A DNA stretch of 64,000 nt from Bryoerythrophyllum caledonicum (Eukaryota; Streptophyta; Bryopsida; Pottiales; Pottiaceae), in NCBI GenBank assembly GCA_963971425.1, contig OZ020526.1, positions 372,001 to 436,000 of the forward strand, in the 5' to 3' direction. This document shows, one piece after another, positions 19,781 through 29,867 of this stretch (positions within the stretch are counted from its first letter, which is position 1; the number at the start of each line of letters is the position of its first letter). The notes beneath the pieces were generated by a model. It was not told where the DNA came from and did no database searches. It saw only the letters and a list, made by a program, of their open reading frames with translations. The position numbers were made by a program, and so were the translations under genes.

Positions 19781-20995
19781 CTAGCCACTAGAAGGGAGAC
19801 ACACTATGCTTGGAACGTCTTCAACGCTGGACACACCAACTCCAGACTCAACACGGGTCTTTGCTTGTACCGCAGGTCCAGGTCTGGACACTAATGGCTT
19901 CTCCGTGATCGGTTCGGTTACTAAAACACTCGGTTGCTCGATGGCACTGGACAATACCACCCTAGGAGGCGGCATAGATGTCCAGATGGTTCGCGGAACC
20001 ACTGCAGAACTGGATCCTCCCTGGACGTGATAAGACGTACTCCCAAACGGAATGGTTGAAATCGAAAAATCTGGAGTTGGAAGACCACTCCCAGATACCT
20101 TGCTACATGGAATCGAACTCACTCCTTCATCTGGAAGTTCTTCTGCCTCCTCTTCAGAAAAATAGATGAAATCTGGATAGGCATCAACAAAGCAAAGAAG
20201 ATATTGATTCAAGCGGTCCAGATCGACCTGATAAGCTCCTACCTCGTTCACAATTTGGCGGCGTGAAGCCGTTAGTGGTGGCTGGACTATCCCTCGACAG
20301 GAGGTCTGCTGGCGTCCCTCAACTAACTCCAGTCGACGGCGAAGCAGGTGGTTATCGACCACCATCTGGTCGAATGCTTTGAGACGAGCGCTCAACTTGG
20401 TCTCCCGTTCTACTCTCTCAATCTGGGCTGCGGCCACTCGACTTGGATCCAATCTGGACTTTTCATGTCTGGAGACTTCCAACTCCTGCTGCTGAGCTAC
20501 CACCGTTTGTGAAGTCGTCTGGACCTGGAGTTGGAGCTCCTGGACAGTCCTACGAAGTATGGTGTTCTCCTGAAGTAATTGTTCCCGAGTTGGCGGTCCC
20601 TGATCCAACTGCGCCCGTAATGTTTGAGTTCTGGACAAGGCTTTAGAGCTAAGATCCAGATAGTGAAATACCTCCTGAAATCCTTCCGCCACGTCTTGAT
20701 TCTGTTGTTGGATGTGGAGGATGGCCCGTTCCAGCTCTAGATCTCCAGCAATACCAATCGGAGGATCTCCTGATCTGTTGTCCGGTCTCACTACCTGAAT
20801 AGGAACGTCCAGAACTGGAGGTGGGTCTTCTAACGCCACCGGAACTGCCACCTCTGGCACCATATTGCAGGACTCCCTTGGTACAACGGACTGTACTGGA
20901 CTTGCTCGAGATGGTGACTCGTCCTCCATCTCCAAGTGTTTCCCCAATCTTCGAAAACTTCTGGTGATCCTCGGAAGTGGGCTGGATACGTCCAC
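19781..20995 (-). CDS. Gypsy extra ORF, coiled-coil protein (404 aa)
   Basis: Starts MDVSSPLPRITRSFRRLGKH. Residues about 105-235 form a long Gln/Leu/Arg-rich heptad pattern (LILRRTVQELQLQVQTTSQ-like; ERVERETKLSARLKAF), strongly predicting a coiled coil. Next comes a short VDAYPDFIYFSEEEAEELPD segment and a Ser/Pro-rich tail. It lies last before the 3' LTR, downstream of the 767-aa ORF and about 480 bases away, and is probably part of the same extra coding region. It resembles no enzyme I know; an assembly or Gag-like role is only a guess. Confidence 0.5.
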   Translation of the reverse strand: MDVSSPLPRITRSFRRLGKHLEMEDESPSRASPVQSVVPRESCNMVPEVAVPVALEDPPPVLDVPIQVVRPDNRSGDPPIGIAGDLELERAILHIQQQNQDVAEGFQEVFHYLDLSSKALSRTQTLRAQLDQGPPTREQLLQENTILRRTVQELQLQVQTTSQTVVAQQQELEVSRHEKSRLDPSRVAAAQIERVERETKLSARLKAFDQMVVDNHLLRRRLELVEGRQQTSCRGIVQPPLTASRRQIVNEVGAYQVDLDRLNQYLLCFVDAYPDFIYFSEEEAEELPDEGVSSIPCSKVSGSGLPTPDFSISTIPFGSTSYHVQGGSSSAVVPRTIWTSMPPPRVVLSSAIEQPSVLVTEPITEKPLVSRPGPAVQAKTRVESGVGVSSVEDVPSIVCLPSSG

Positions 20996-21478
20996 TTCTA
21001 ATCCTGCCTCCTCTGGCGGAAACTGCCTTTGGTTAGAAGTGACCTCGCCTCGTTCTAATTCCCGGAGTTCTTGGGAGTCCAGTTCTGATGCTATATTGGC
21101 TGCAAGAGTCTGGGGAGTGAGTAGAGGTTGGACCTGTCTGGGCCTTTTCCGGCTCTTGATTGGGCTCTAAGGAGGAGTCCTCTTCCTTGAATGACTCCTT
21201 GTGGAGCGTCTTCCTGGAAGTGACGTGGTCGAAGGAGGTGGTCCTTCTGGAGATAATGTGATAGGTATGGGATTTAGGGGAGTCTGTCCCCGAGAGTCTT
21301 CTTCACGCTCCTACAAGTCCAGAGGTACCCCAGAAGAGGTATGCCCTGGGTAAATTTGGACATCTGGATCACAATACTCCTCATGTGGAAACCAACTCAT
21401 GAGTAAGGTATCTATCAACTCTGCGCCTGGAATCTCGGTCATTCCCTCGAGATATACTCTTGTCAACATCCTCCTCAG

Positions 21479-23782
21479 TCATGATACCACCAATGGTGCC
21501 CAGTTGTGATTATAGTCCTTGGTTTCTACTGCATGATAGAAATGAGCCATAAGCTCATTACTCGCATGTGAAGACCGTTTCTTCATACATAGTACCTCCA
21601 CCAAGGCCTGGATGCGGGTCTGATACAGTGTAGAGAGTCTTGATATCTGGACGCCATCTGTAGTAAAATGTTTAGCTGTCAGGCTAAAACGCTTCTGGTA
21701 CAGCCGATGCGATTCCTTGGTGCTCCTGGAAATAACCAACGTCTGCGTGCCTTCCAAGCCCAAGGCTTCCTGGACTACCTCTTGAGTGATGGCCACTGGA
21801 ATACCCCGGACTACCGCCCGCACGGGTGATTCTGGAGTTAATGTCTCCGATCTCTCATGAATGAAACCTTCTACAAAATCCCGAACCAACTCCTCTCGAG
21901 GTGTAGACCATGTATACTCATAGAACGCTCCAAGTCCCACGGATCCAACCCAAGCATCATCATGGATCTCTCTCCAATTCTGCCAGAATTTAAATTGTAA
22001 AAACTGGAGATTTAGCCTTCGGTTTACCTGTCGGGGAATTTGCAGCCGTCTGGGAACTCTAGCATCCTGTTGTGTCACCTTCCGCCGAACAGGAACAACT
22101 TCTCCGGCGTTCGCAACTCCCGAAATACTGGCAGGTAGTCCAGTGCTTCCTGTAGGCTTCAACACCACTCCAGAAAGTCCAGCTGGAAATGGAAACTCCG
22201 GATGGTTTGGATCTTCTCCTGGAACAGTAGTCAACTCCAGAGGGGCACCTCTACCCGGGGGAGTCATCAGGGATGTCCTGGACTCTGGATGTGGCACTGG
22301 ACCCGGAGCTGATATCCCTAGAACGCTGGCTGGTACATCGGTGGTGATAGCGGATGACATAATCTCTCGAATGGAATGCCCGAGTCCTTCAGGTGTAGAA
22401 GTTCCTCCTACCATTCTCGAATCCAGGCTCTGGACTTTTCCACTATTAACAGCTCCAGAACTACGACTTGTAGATTCAAACCTTGGAACAACAATTCCAG
22501 AATGAGGAGATATCCTTAAACTCGTTTCCAGGTTCCACCACTCTCCAGTTTTAGACTCTTCTAACCCTAGTTTTTTTTTTCTTTTAATTTTTCTAGTTTC
22601 CTTATCTAATTGGTGACGATTTTGCAAACTCACCAAAGCTTCCACTATTCCAGCAGTCTGACCTTTATCCGTAGTTGGTGTAGTGATGTACAAGTGTTTC
22701 CACCTATCCTTGCCCTCTCCCGCCTTGCTCTCCCCTTTCGATTTCTCCTGTCGGCTTGGATGACTCTGGACCTTGACTGCTTTTCGTACTCGCCCTATCG
22801 CGGCACCTGCTGCTTCTTTTGGGATTGTCTCCTTTGCCTTCGTGCACGTGGCTGTGGCGGCGCAGTTGGTGTCGGTTTTGTTCTTTGCTGAAATCCCCGC
22901 TGTTTCTTCCTGGTCCACTCTTGTTTTCAGCAGCTGGGCGATCGCGGTCTCTCTTCGTGCCTTCTTTGCCTCCCTGGTCGCTACGCTCTCCTTCCCGAAT
23001 TCTCCTACGTCGTCCAAGGGTTTGGCTGCCTCCTCGATAACGGCTCTTGATGCGCCGGCACTAGTTTTCGTGGGTGTCTCCCCGGTTACCCGCTCCGCTG
23101 CGTACTGCCAAGGTCGCTTCCCATTGTACCTCGGAACCCTATTCTTGCCTCCAAATTCCGTCACGTCTCCTTCGGCTCGCTCTCCTAGTCCTCGATGCGC
23201 CGCTGCCGGTGCTTCCTTTGTTGTTTTCGCAACTGTTGGCACCTGGACTCGTGGTGGTGCCTGGAACTTCACTGATCGAGTCCGGTGGCTCAAAGAAGGG
23301 GGTATCTGCTGCTGCGATGGCGCTCGCTGGAGTTGTTGCGCTCTTACTACTTTCAAAACCCTAGCTTTTTCTCTCTCTTGTATAGTACTCTCCGTACCCT
23401 CAGCACTCCTAACTCCCTTCTCACTCGACTCCACCCACCGCTCTCTTGACTCCACCCTCTGCTCTCTCGTCTCCTTCTCTTCGCTTCCCTCGGCTTGTCT
23501 CCTTACCCAGTAGCTGCTTGCCGGATCTTCCTGCCTCCTACCTGGGTGACTGTCCTCCAATCTGGATGATATTCTTTTCATCCACAGTTCTTCATCCATC
23601 ATACACAGAGTTTGTCCGTGCTGATATCTATCATTTGTGCTGGATGTCCTTGTTACGGGATGGCGGTTTTCATCTCGGTTAGATGAAAACGGTTTCATCC
23701 AAAAAAATTGTCCTTTTCGAGGAAATCGTTCGTTGTCAAGCCATTCCCCTTCAATCTGGATAAATCTGAATCTTGCTCGCAC
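21479..23782 (-). CDS. Gypsy extra ORF with plant-transposon type domain (767 aa)
   Basis: The N-terminal 400 residues are charged low complexity (Arg/Glu/Lys/Ala-rich). A folded C-terminal block (about 575-767) reads FKFWQNWREIHDDAW, FVEGFIHERSETLTPESPVR, VVRGIPVAITQEVVQEALGL, then HASNELMAHFYHAVETKDYN. That pattern (W..F, then ITxEVVxEALGL, then ND/NELMAHFY) recalls the ORF1/aORF proteins of Athila-type plant retroelements. It lies between pol and the 3' LTR, the position of such extra ORFs. The frame is intact over 2.3 kb although pol is broken, which is notable. The family assignment is from memory of the pattern and is tentative. Confidence 0.55.
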   Translation of the reverse strand: MRARFRFIQIEGEWLDNERFPRKGQFFWMKPFSSNRDENRHPVTRTSSTNDRYQHGQTLCMMDEELWMKRISSRLEDSHPGRRQEDPASSYWVRRQAEGSEEKETREQRVESRERWVESSEKGVRSAEGTESTIQEREKARVLKVVRAQQLQRAPSQQQIPPSLSHRTRSVKFQAPPRVQVPTVAKTTKEAPAAAHRGLGERAEGDVTEFGGKNRVPRYNGKRPWQYAAERVTGETPTKTSAGASRAVIEEAAKPLDDVGEFGKESVATREAKKARRETAIAQLLKTRVDQEETAGISAKNKTDTNCAATATCTKAKETIPKEAAGAAIGRVRKAVKVQSHPSRQEKSKGESKAGEGKDRWKHLYITTPTTDKGQTAGIVEALVSLQNRHQLDKETRKIKRKKKLGLEESKTGEWWNLETSLRISPHSGIVVPRFESTSRSSGAVNSGKVQSLDSRMVGGTSTPEGLGHSIREIMSSAITTDVPASVLGISAPGPVPHPESRTSLMTPPGRGAPLELTTVPGEDPNHPEFPFPAGLSGVVLKPTGSTGLPASISGVANAGEVVPVRRKVTQQDARVPRRLQIPRQVNRRLNLQFLQFKFWQNWREIHDDAWVGSVGLGAFYEYTWSTPREELVRDFVEGFIHERSETLTPESPVRAVVRGIPVAITQEVVQEALGLEGTQTLVISRSTKESHRLYQKRFSLTAKHFTTDGVQISRLSTLYQTRIQALVEVLCMKKRSSHASNELMAHFYHAVETKDYNHNWAPLVVS

Positions 23783-24522
23783 AGTTCCTCAGTTTTGTAT
23801 ATGTCCAGATGAAACGAAAATTCTTCAGAGTAAATTTCATCTACTCCAGACACAGTTTGCTCTATTTTACTCCCTTCTTCTCCTTGGAATGAGAAATTCA
23901 TCTCACATAGAGGTTGTACCTTACTGGTAGGCTGCATGCTGGAACTGGGGTTTTCCTTACTTCCTTGGCCAGTTTCTTTCTCCACAATGGTCACCATGTT
24001 GCATCCTAACATCAGCCCCCACCGTTTCTGCTCAATCTCCCGTCTCCATTCTTCCTCCTCCTGTTGCTGCTAGTTTCTTTTGGAGTTGCCTTTCTCCTTC
24101 TGTTGACTTTCTGGTGTGTGGATGTCCAGTTGGTTGTATATTGCCAATGTTGAGGTAAACACTAGACTTTGCAATTTGCTCGGATTCTCCAGGGCCACTA
24201 TTTCGCATTCTCCTCCCTCTTTAAACTCTAGACCTCCAAGTCCTTCACGGTTTATCTCCATCCCTTGAACAGTCAAGCGCTCCCCTGGACTTCTAGGCTG
24301 TACAAGTCTGTGTACAGGTGTTGACATATTCTCTGGACCACCATGTCCAGACAACTCCAGATTGACTTCGTGGGTCATTTGCGCTGTCTGATTTTCTCTT
24401 GCTAGAGTTGTTGTAGCATCTGAACTTCCCAAAAAAGTTGAAGTCACCTGCACTTGGTCTTCCGGACCTCTATCCCCCTTTTGTTGCACAATCCATCCTT
24501 GGATTGAGTCACCGGGAAGCAC
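23695..24522 (-). pseudogene. Remnant ORFs between integrase and the 767-aa ORF
   Basis: Two minus-strand open segments (24522-24070, 24012-23695) with acidic, Ser/Thr-rich products and no recognised motif. They probably belong to one coding region now broken by stops. Confidence 0.35.
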
Positions 24523-24818
24523 TAGGAGTGACTAGTCTTTCTCATAGAACCGATAAGACTTGAGTTTGTTATTGTTGACCAGTATCGGGTTGGGATCGAA
24601 ATTGTCCACCTTCACTAGAAGGACGGTATTATTCTGTAACCTGTACTGGATCCGGTAAGGTCCAAACCACCGACTCTTGAATTTGCCCGCGTGCTCCTAT
24701 GGCCCTTTGGATACCATAAAACATGATCTCTAACCTAGAAGTCTTTCTGCTTGTAATGTTGCTGACTCCACAGTGCTCGGTCCCACTGCCGTTTGCCAAC
24801 CTGCTCCTCGGCCACTGT

Positions 24819-25681
24819 TCAGTATGTGTCCACCTGTTCCAGATCTGTAATTTGAGCTGCCAAGACAAGTGTAGACGTATAGTCCAGAGAACCTTCCGAT
24901 GTCCGAGTCGGAATCAGATTCTCCGTTGGCATCAATCGATGTAATCCATATACCAATTGGAATGGTGTATGTCCAATTGATACCTTGTATGCTGTTCGGT
25001 AGGAAAACATCACAGTATGGAGATGTTCATCCCAGTCCGTGCGCTTCTCATTCACCAACTTTGTGAGGAGATGACCAATCACCTTGTTGGTAGATTCCGC
25101 TTGACCATTTCCCTGTGGATAGTATGTTGTAGAAGCCCGGTGCTGGAGTAGAAAATGGTCCACCATATACTCTATTGCCTCATTGATAAAGTGGGAACCT
25201 TGGTCACTGACAAGTGTCAAGGGACACGCGTACCTGGTTAGTATCTGTTCATACAGAAACCTTGCAGTGACAGCAGCAGAGTTTGTTTTCAGAGCCCGAG
25301 TCTGACCCACTTGGTGGCATAATCCGTTGCCACCAGAATGTACCGACACCCAGTTCTGGATGCCATGGGTTTAATGGGCCCAATAAAGTCCAGACCCCAC
25401 TTCATAAAGGGCTCCGCTGGCATGCTGGTAACTAGTTGGGCTAGTCCAGTGTTGGCCATCCCTCCCACACGTTGACATTTGTCACAAGCCCGACAATATT
25501 CAGATACGTCCCTGTGCAGGGCTGGCCACCAATATCCAGCATCCAGAATTTTCCGGGCTGTAATATCTTGCAAAAAATGGCCGCCTCCAACTCCAGCATG
25601 TAGCTCCCGCATGACCAGTTCTGCCTGGACCGGGTCCAGTACTCGACGGATAACCAAATCCTGCCCCCGCTTGTGCAGCAC
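24819..25681 (-). pseudogene. Ty3/gypsy integrase, frameshifted
   Basis: The zinc-binding HHCC part (H..H in [12 protein letters not shown]-x2-C in CRACDKCQ) and the catalytic core are complete: D in [10 protein letters not shown] in LVSDQGSHF, E in PQGNGQAES. The frame changes near 25295 (after TDYATKWV), and an in-frame TGA at 25684-25682 separates it from RNase H. Downstream, a short segment to about 24629 (FNPDPVQVTE-like) may be the integrase tail; no chromodomain is seen. Confidence 0.85.
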
Positions 25682-25803
25682 TCAAGATATGAGGGTAAAC
25701 GGCAATGATTTGAGGATGAGCTTTCGTTGTTCATCCTTGGTCAATTCTGGACGTAAATGTCCAGTACGGAGGTAGGCCGTCACATCTTGTAACCACTCTG
25801 GGT

Positions 25804-27360
25804 TCACGTAAAACAGGCCGGCATCTCCAGTCTGATCCTCAACGCCAATGGGTGGTTCCCATTGGGTAGTCTGGACAACGCATCTGCTATGCCATGAGTC
25901 TTGCCTGGTTTATAAACCACCGTGAAGTCGTACTCTTGAAACAACAAGAGCCATCGTGCAATTCTACCGGATACCTGCGGTTTATTGACCAGGTACACTA
26001 AAGCCATATGATCCACATAAAAGATAATTTTATTGCCCAACAAATAGTGTCTGTACTTGTTCAGAGCGTATACCATCGCCAGAGCTTCCCGTTCTGTCGT
26101 GGTGTAATTCTTCTCGGCTGAATTCAACAGCCGAGAAGCATAGGAGATCGGCTGGTCACATTTCCCAGTGGGATTCTGGGCCAACATAACTCCCACTACG
26201 ATGTTTGATGCATTTGTATGTAGGTGAAACTCCAGATCCCAATGTGGCACAATTAGAATCGGGGCATTCTGGTACTTCTCCTTGATATCCAGCCAAGCTT
26301 TCGCGCATTGTTCAGTCCAGATGAATTCCTCGGCTTTGCGCATGAGCTTGGTAATAGGCTCCATGATGTGCGCATAAGACCGGATATAGCACCTGTTGAA
26401 CTGGGCAAAGCCGTTAAACACTTGGACATCTCCAGGTTTTGTCGGTCTTGGCATGTTGGCAATGACCTCAATTTTCTTCGGGTCTGGAAATTTGCCTTCC
26501 CTAGATACGACATGGCCCAATATGATTCCAGAGTACACCAATAGTGCACACTTGTCCGAGTTCAGACTAATGCCGTACTCCCGACACTTGATAAAGCACA
26601 ACCGAAGTTTCTCCAAGTGAGTGAAAATATCACTATAGACGCTGAAATCGTCCAGAAATAGCTTCATGAAGTCGTCAATATACTCCCGAAAAGCTCGGTT
26701 TACCGCTCTCCGGTATGTGGGTGGAGCATTCTTGAATCCGAATGGCATCACTATCCAGACGAAAGCTCCCCAATCTGTAACAAATGTTGTTTTGTATCTA
26801 TCCTCCGGGGCAATCTAGATCTGATGGTATCCAGAATATTCGTCCAGATTGGGGAAGAAGTACATCTCATGTCCTGCGACAGTATCTGGCACTTCCTCTG
26901 TAAAAGGCAACGGATATGGATCTTTCTTGGTTGCCGCATTCAACTTCCGAAAGTCTACACAGATACGCAATTTCCCATTCTTCTTCGGCACTATGACTAT
27001 TGGTGATAGCCATGTGGCATCTTCCACAGGTGTGATGAATCCAGCCTGTAGTAATTTGTCCAGATTACGCTTGACAATGCTGGCATAGTTAGGATTCATC
27101 CGGTATCTGGCTTGATGTGCTGGAGGAATATCCTTGTCCAGCTCAATCCTGTGTTGGGCTATTGAAGGGGGAATTCCCTTCAAATCCTTGTACGTCCAGG
27201 CATAGACATCCTTATACTCCCGAAGGAGTGTCTCTGCTTGTGCTGCCAGTTCCGGATCCAGATCAGCATTAATCATTAAATACTGTGGGTCCTCCTTTGT
27301 CCCAACATTGACCTTCCGCAGTTGTTCTAACTCGGGAAGTGTCCAGGCCGCCACCTTCAT
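25804..27360 (-). pseudogene. Ty3/gypsy reverse transcriptase and RNase H, with internal stop
   Basis: RT motifs in order: SPIVIVPKKNGKLRICVDFR, KKDPYPLP, DEYSGYHQI, MPFGFKNAPPTY, FLDDFSVYS (the active-site box, FLDD instead of the usual YIDD) and ILGHVVSREG. An in-frame TAG at 26817-26815 interrupts right after GYHQI; the frame then continues unchanged. RNase H follows, but its first catalytic Asp is Asn (LHTNAS where TDAS is usual); Glu (TEREALA) and Asp (YVDHMAL) remain. A frameshift occurs near 25810. The element can no longer produce these enzymes. Confidence 0.9.
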
Positions 27361-27857
27361 GTTCTGGACCTTGCTGGAGTTTCGTCTACATCAATGTCAC
27401 CTTCCGTGAATGTGTAGAAGTGATCCGGGTACGTGGCATCTTTACTCGTCTGGCCCTCGGAAGAGGCCTGCGGGTCTGTCACCATCTCCTTTAACGTGGG
27501 AGTGTCTGGGAGCAAGTTCGAATCTAGACTTGGGCCGAAACTGGATAGCGTGACTGTTCCAACGACCAAAATGTCTGATTCTGTTTCCAACCACCTAGAC
27601 TCCTCCTCCTCGGTGAGTCCAACCTCAAAGCTATAGGCGACCACAACTTCCGGGAGCTTCGGTCTGGGACCTGTGCGCTGATGCACCGGAATGGTTTTCA
27701 CTGTGCCGCCTCCTCCAATTGTCACCAGGTTGTTGCCCCAATTGTGCTGGACTTTGGCATCTATCAGCCATGGTCTTCCGAGCAACATACTATAGGCTTC
27801 ATTAACCTCCTTGTGAGCCAAATAAACCGCCCCTAAAGGGTGGCATACCTTGAACAC
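27357..27857 (-). pseudogene. Gypsy protease C-terminal region / pol linker, truncated
   Basis: MLLGRPWLIDAKVQHNW is the conserved end of the retropepsin-like domain of plant gypsy elements. The catalytic DTG part and all of gag are missing: the homology stops at about 27865 with a TAG just upstream. An acidic linker follows. Its stop overlaps the next frame by four bases (ATGA). Confidence 0.7.
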
Positions 27858-27865
27858 AAGATTCT

Positions 27866-28640
27866 AATACGGAGCCTAGTTACTTGTGTAACCAATCCTC
27901 GGCCCATTCATACACAACTTATACAAGCATGGTGACACATCTCATGTTCACTTGGGTTCCTTGTGGTTACTTAGTGAGGTGGTGACTTGATCCAGCCTTC
28001 TAATTGAACCCACCTTTGAACAAGTGTAACTTTTGCTCTAGGGCTCCGAATGCAACGTTTCCAACTCTTATGGGTTCACTTCAGCATTCCGAACTTGATT
28101 AGACCCTTAATGATCAGTTTCAGGCTTAGGTGTGACCCTGGGACCAGTTGGCAGCAGACAGGCTTCCCTACTTCCAACAACGTCATAATCCTAATTATCT
28201 CCTCGACTCTAACTCCGATTCTTATGTTTGTTTTTTCTATTCCTATTAGTTTTTTATGCTCAACATGATGGCAGCCTTCCATTAATCATTTGACTCGACC
28301 CTGGACCTCACAGCCAGCGACCAGCAGTGCACCTTCAACATACATGTTTACTCAAAAGTTGTAGCCAAACATTCACATGCACGCCCATATACTTCACATC
28401 ATTAACCCCACCTTAACACTAAGCTACTCATGAGCATCTAGATGCGTTCTCTTATTCTTATAGAGTGATCACCTAGTTAAGTGGAGTTGACTGTAACCCT
28501 AATTCTAGTGAAATTTTGACAGCGCTTCCGCGTGACATGTGTGAATAGAAAAATTAGGGTTTCCTTAAGCACAAGGAATTGACTATAAGCCGGGGGAAGG
28601 GAGGGACTCCTTGATTCGATTCAATTCACCCTCCTTCCTT
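27866..28640. other. No gene seen
   Basis: Beyond the truncated gypsy element. Short frames only; not recognisably LTR, since nothing matches 18770-19624. Confidence 0.5.
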
Positions 28641-28962
28641 CAGTTCGCTGGTCCTCTTCTTCGTGATAGCCCCCTCTTCGTGTGTTGGTCCTCTTCTTCC
28701 CTATAGCCTCCTCTTCGTGTGATGGTCCTCTTCTTCGTGATAGCCTGCTCTTCGTGTGCTGGTCATCTTCTTCGTGATCTCGTCCTCTTCTTCGTTGATC
28801 TTCTTCTTCGTGTGCTGGTCCTCTTCTTCGTGATAGCCTCCTCTTCGTGTACCAGTCCTCTTCCTCGTGATCTCGTCCTCTTCATGTGCTGGTCCTCTTC
28901 TTCGTGATCTCGTCCTCTTCTTCGTGATCTCGTCCTCTTCTTCGTGATCTCGTCCTCTTCGT
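28641..28962. repeat. Minisatellite, CTCTTCTTCGTGATCTCGTC-type units
   Basis: About 18 imperfect units alternating GTCCTCTTCTTCGTGATCTC and CTCCTCTTCGTGTGCTGGTC types. Open frames across it are accidental. Confidence 0.85.
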
Positions 28963-29479
28963 TCCCGGTTCAGCTCCTGTCCTCACCTAATTCGCACTTC
29001 CAGTGGCCGGGGCTTCCGGCTCTCATTCCTCAGTTCCTCTTCTTGTACATTCTCTCTACACCACCTGTTCCCTCTTTTCCTACGCCTCTCTAGCCGAATG
29101 CCATCGCTCCAGGGAGTAACCCCCCAGCCTTCGTTCTCCTTGAGTTCCCAAAAGAAGTTCCCCGCCGCCTTTTGCCTTCTTTCATTAATGGCTTACTCTT
29201 TACAAAACCTATTAAACCTATATCTACTAATTCCGTGCCACCCTTGCATTTAACAAGAGTGGGTGTCCCACTAACCAAGGAATATCTAAATCTAAATCGG
29301 TTTGGTGACATGATTTCTTCAATTTTTAGTAATTTCTTGAATCACATGATCTTTGTCAATGTTTGTCAATTTTGGTAAACTTTGTAATATTTTCTAATTC
29401 TTAATTATCTAAACATTATTTTGCTATTACACTATATGTAAAGCTAGTTAAACCCCAAAGTTACAATTCTTTGTATTTA
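28963..29479. other. No gene seen
   Basis: Mixed composition turning AT-rich after 29300; only short open frames on both strands. Confidence 0.4.
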
Positions 29480-29586
29480 GTGTTCATGTTGGCATTTAGT
29501 GTTGTAACACTATATCTCAAGTTGATATTTAGTGTTAGAGTTCGTAATTAGTGTTGCGAACACTAATTCTCAATTTTAGTGTAGTG
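29480..29586. repeat. CACTA-like right terminus with subterminal repeats
   Basis: Several TTTAGTGTT/TTAGTGTTG units lead into TTTTAGTGTAGTG (29574-29586), the reverse complement of CACTACACTAAAA. Ends starting CACTA with repeated subterminal motifs are typical of CACTA (En/Spm) transposons. Related sequences occur at 14223, 35815-35941 and 38196-38290. Confidence 0.55.
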
Positions 29587-29867
29587 CTATAGCTTTATTG
29601 GAAAGGATTATTATCAGAGCTTGCTTTTTACTGGCTTCTGTTGTAGGGGCGCTCAACCTCACGTAAGCGCATATCTGAAGGGCGGTATTAGCACAAAGTG
29701 GATTGAAAAATTGTGAACTCGTGGGTCCTGCATTATATTTGATCGGGCGATTGGTCAATGTTTACCTCTGAGATGTAGAAAGGAAATACATAAGATGTAG
29801 CGGTGCGCTCGTGGCATTTACTTTACATATTGTGTATGTGCTACACTTATGATGATGGTTATTACAG

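Larger units (their letters stand above)
18770..27865 (-). mobile_element. Decayed Ty3/gypsy retrotransposon, 5'-truncated, with extra 3' ORFs
   Basis: On the minus strand the order is protease-like region (27857-27357), reverse transcriptase and RNase H (27360-25804), integrase (25681-24819), then about 4.7 kb of further ORFs, a polypurine tract and the 3' LTR (18770-19624). RT-RNase H-integrase order makes it Ty3/gypsy. Gag and the 5' LTR are absent: homology ends abruptly near 27865. Several stops and frameshifts show it is old. Long ORFs between pol and the 3' LTR are known from Athila-type elements. Five bases flanking the LTR at 18765-18769 (CACCT) cannot be matched because the other end is lost. 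Confidence 0.85.

Noticed and set aside
22773-23513. Plus-strand 246-codon frame
   Set aside because: Antisense of the low-complexity part of the gypsy 767-aa ORF.
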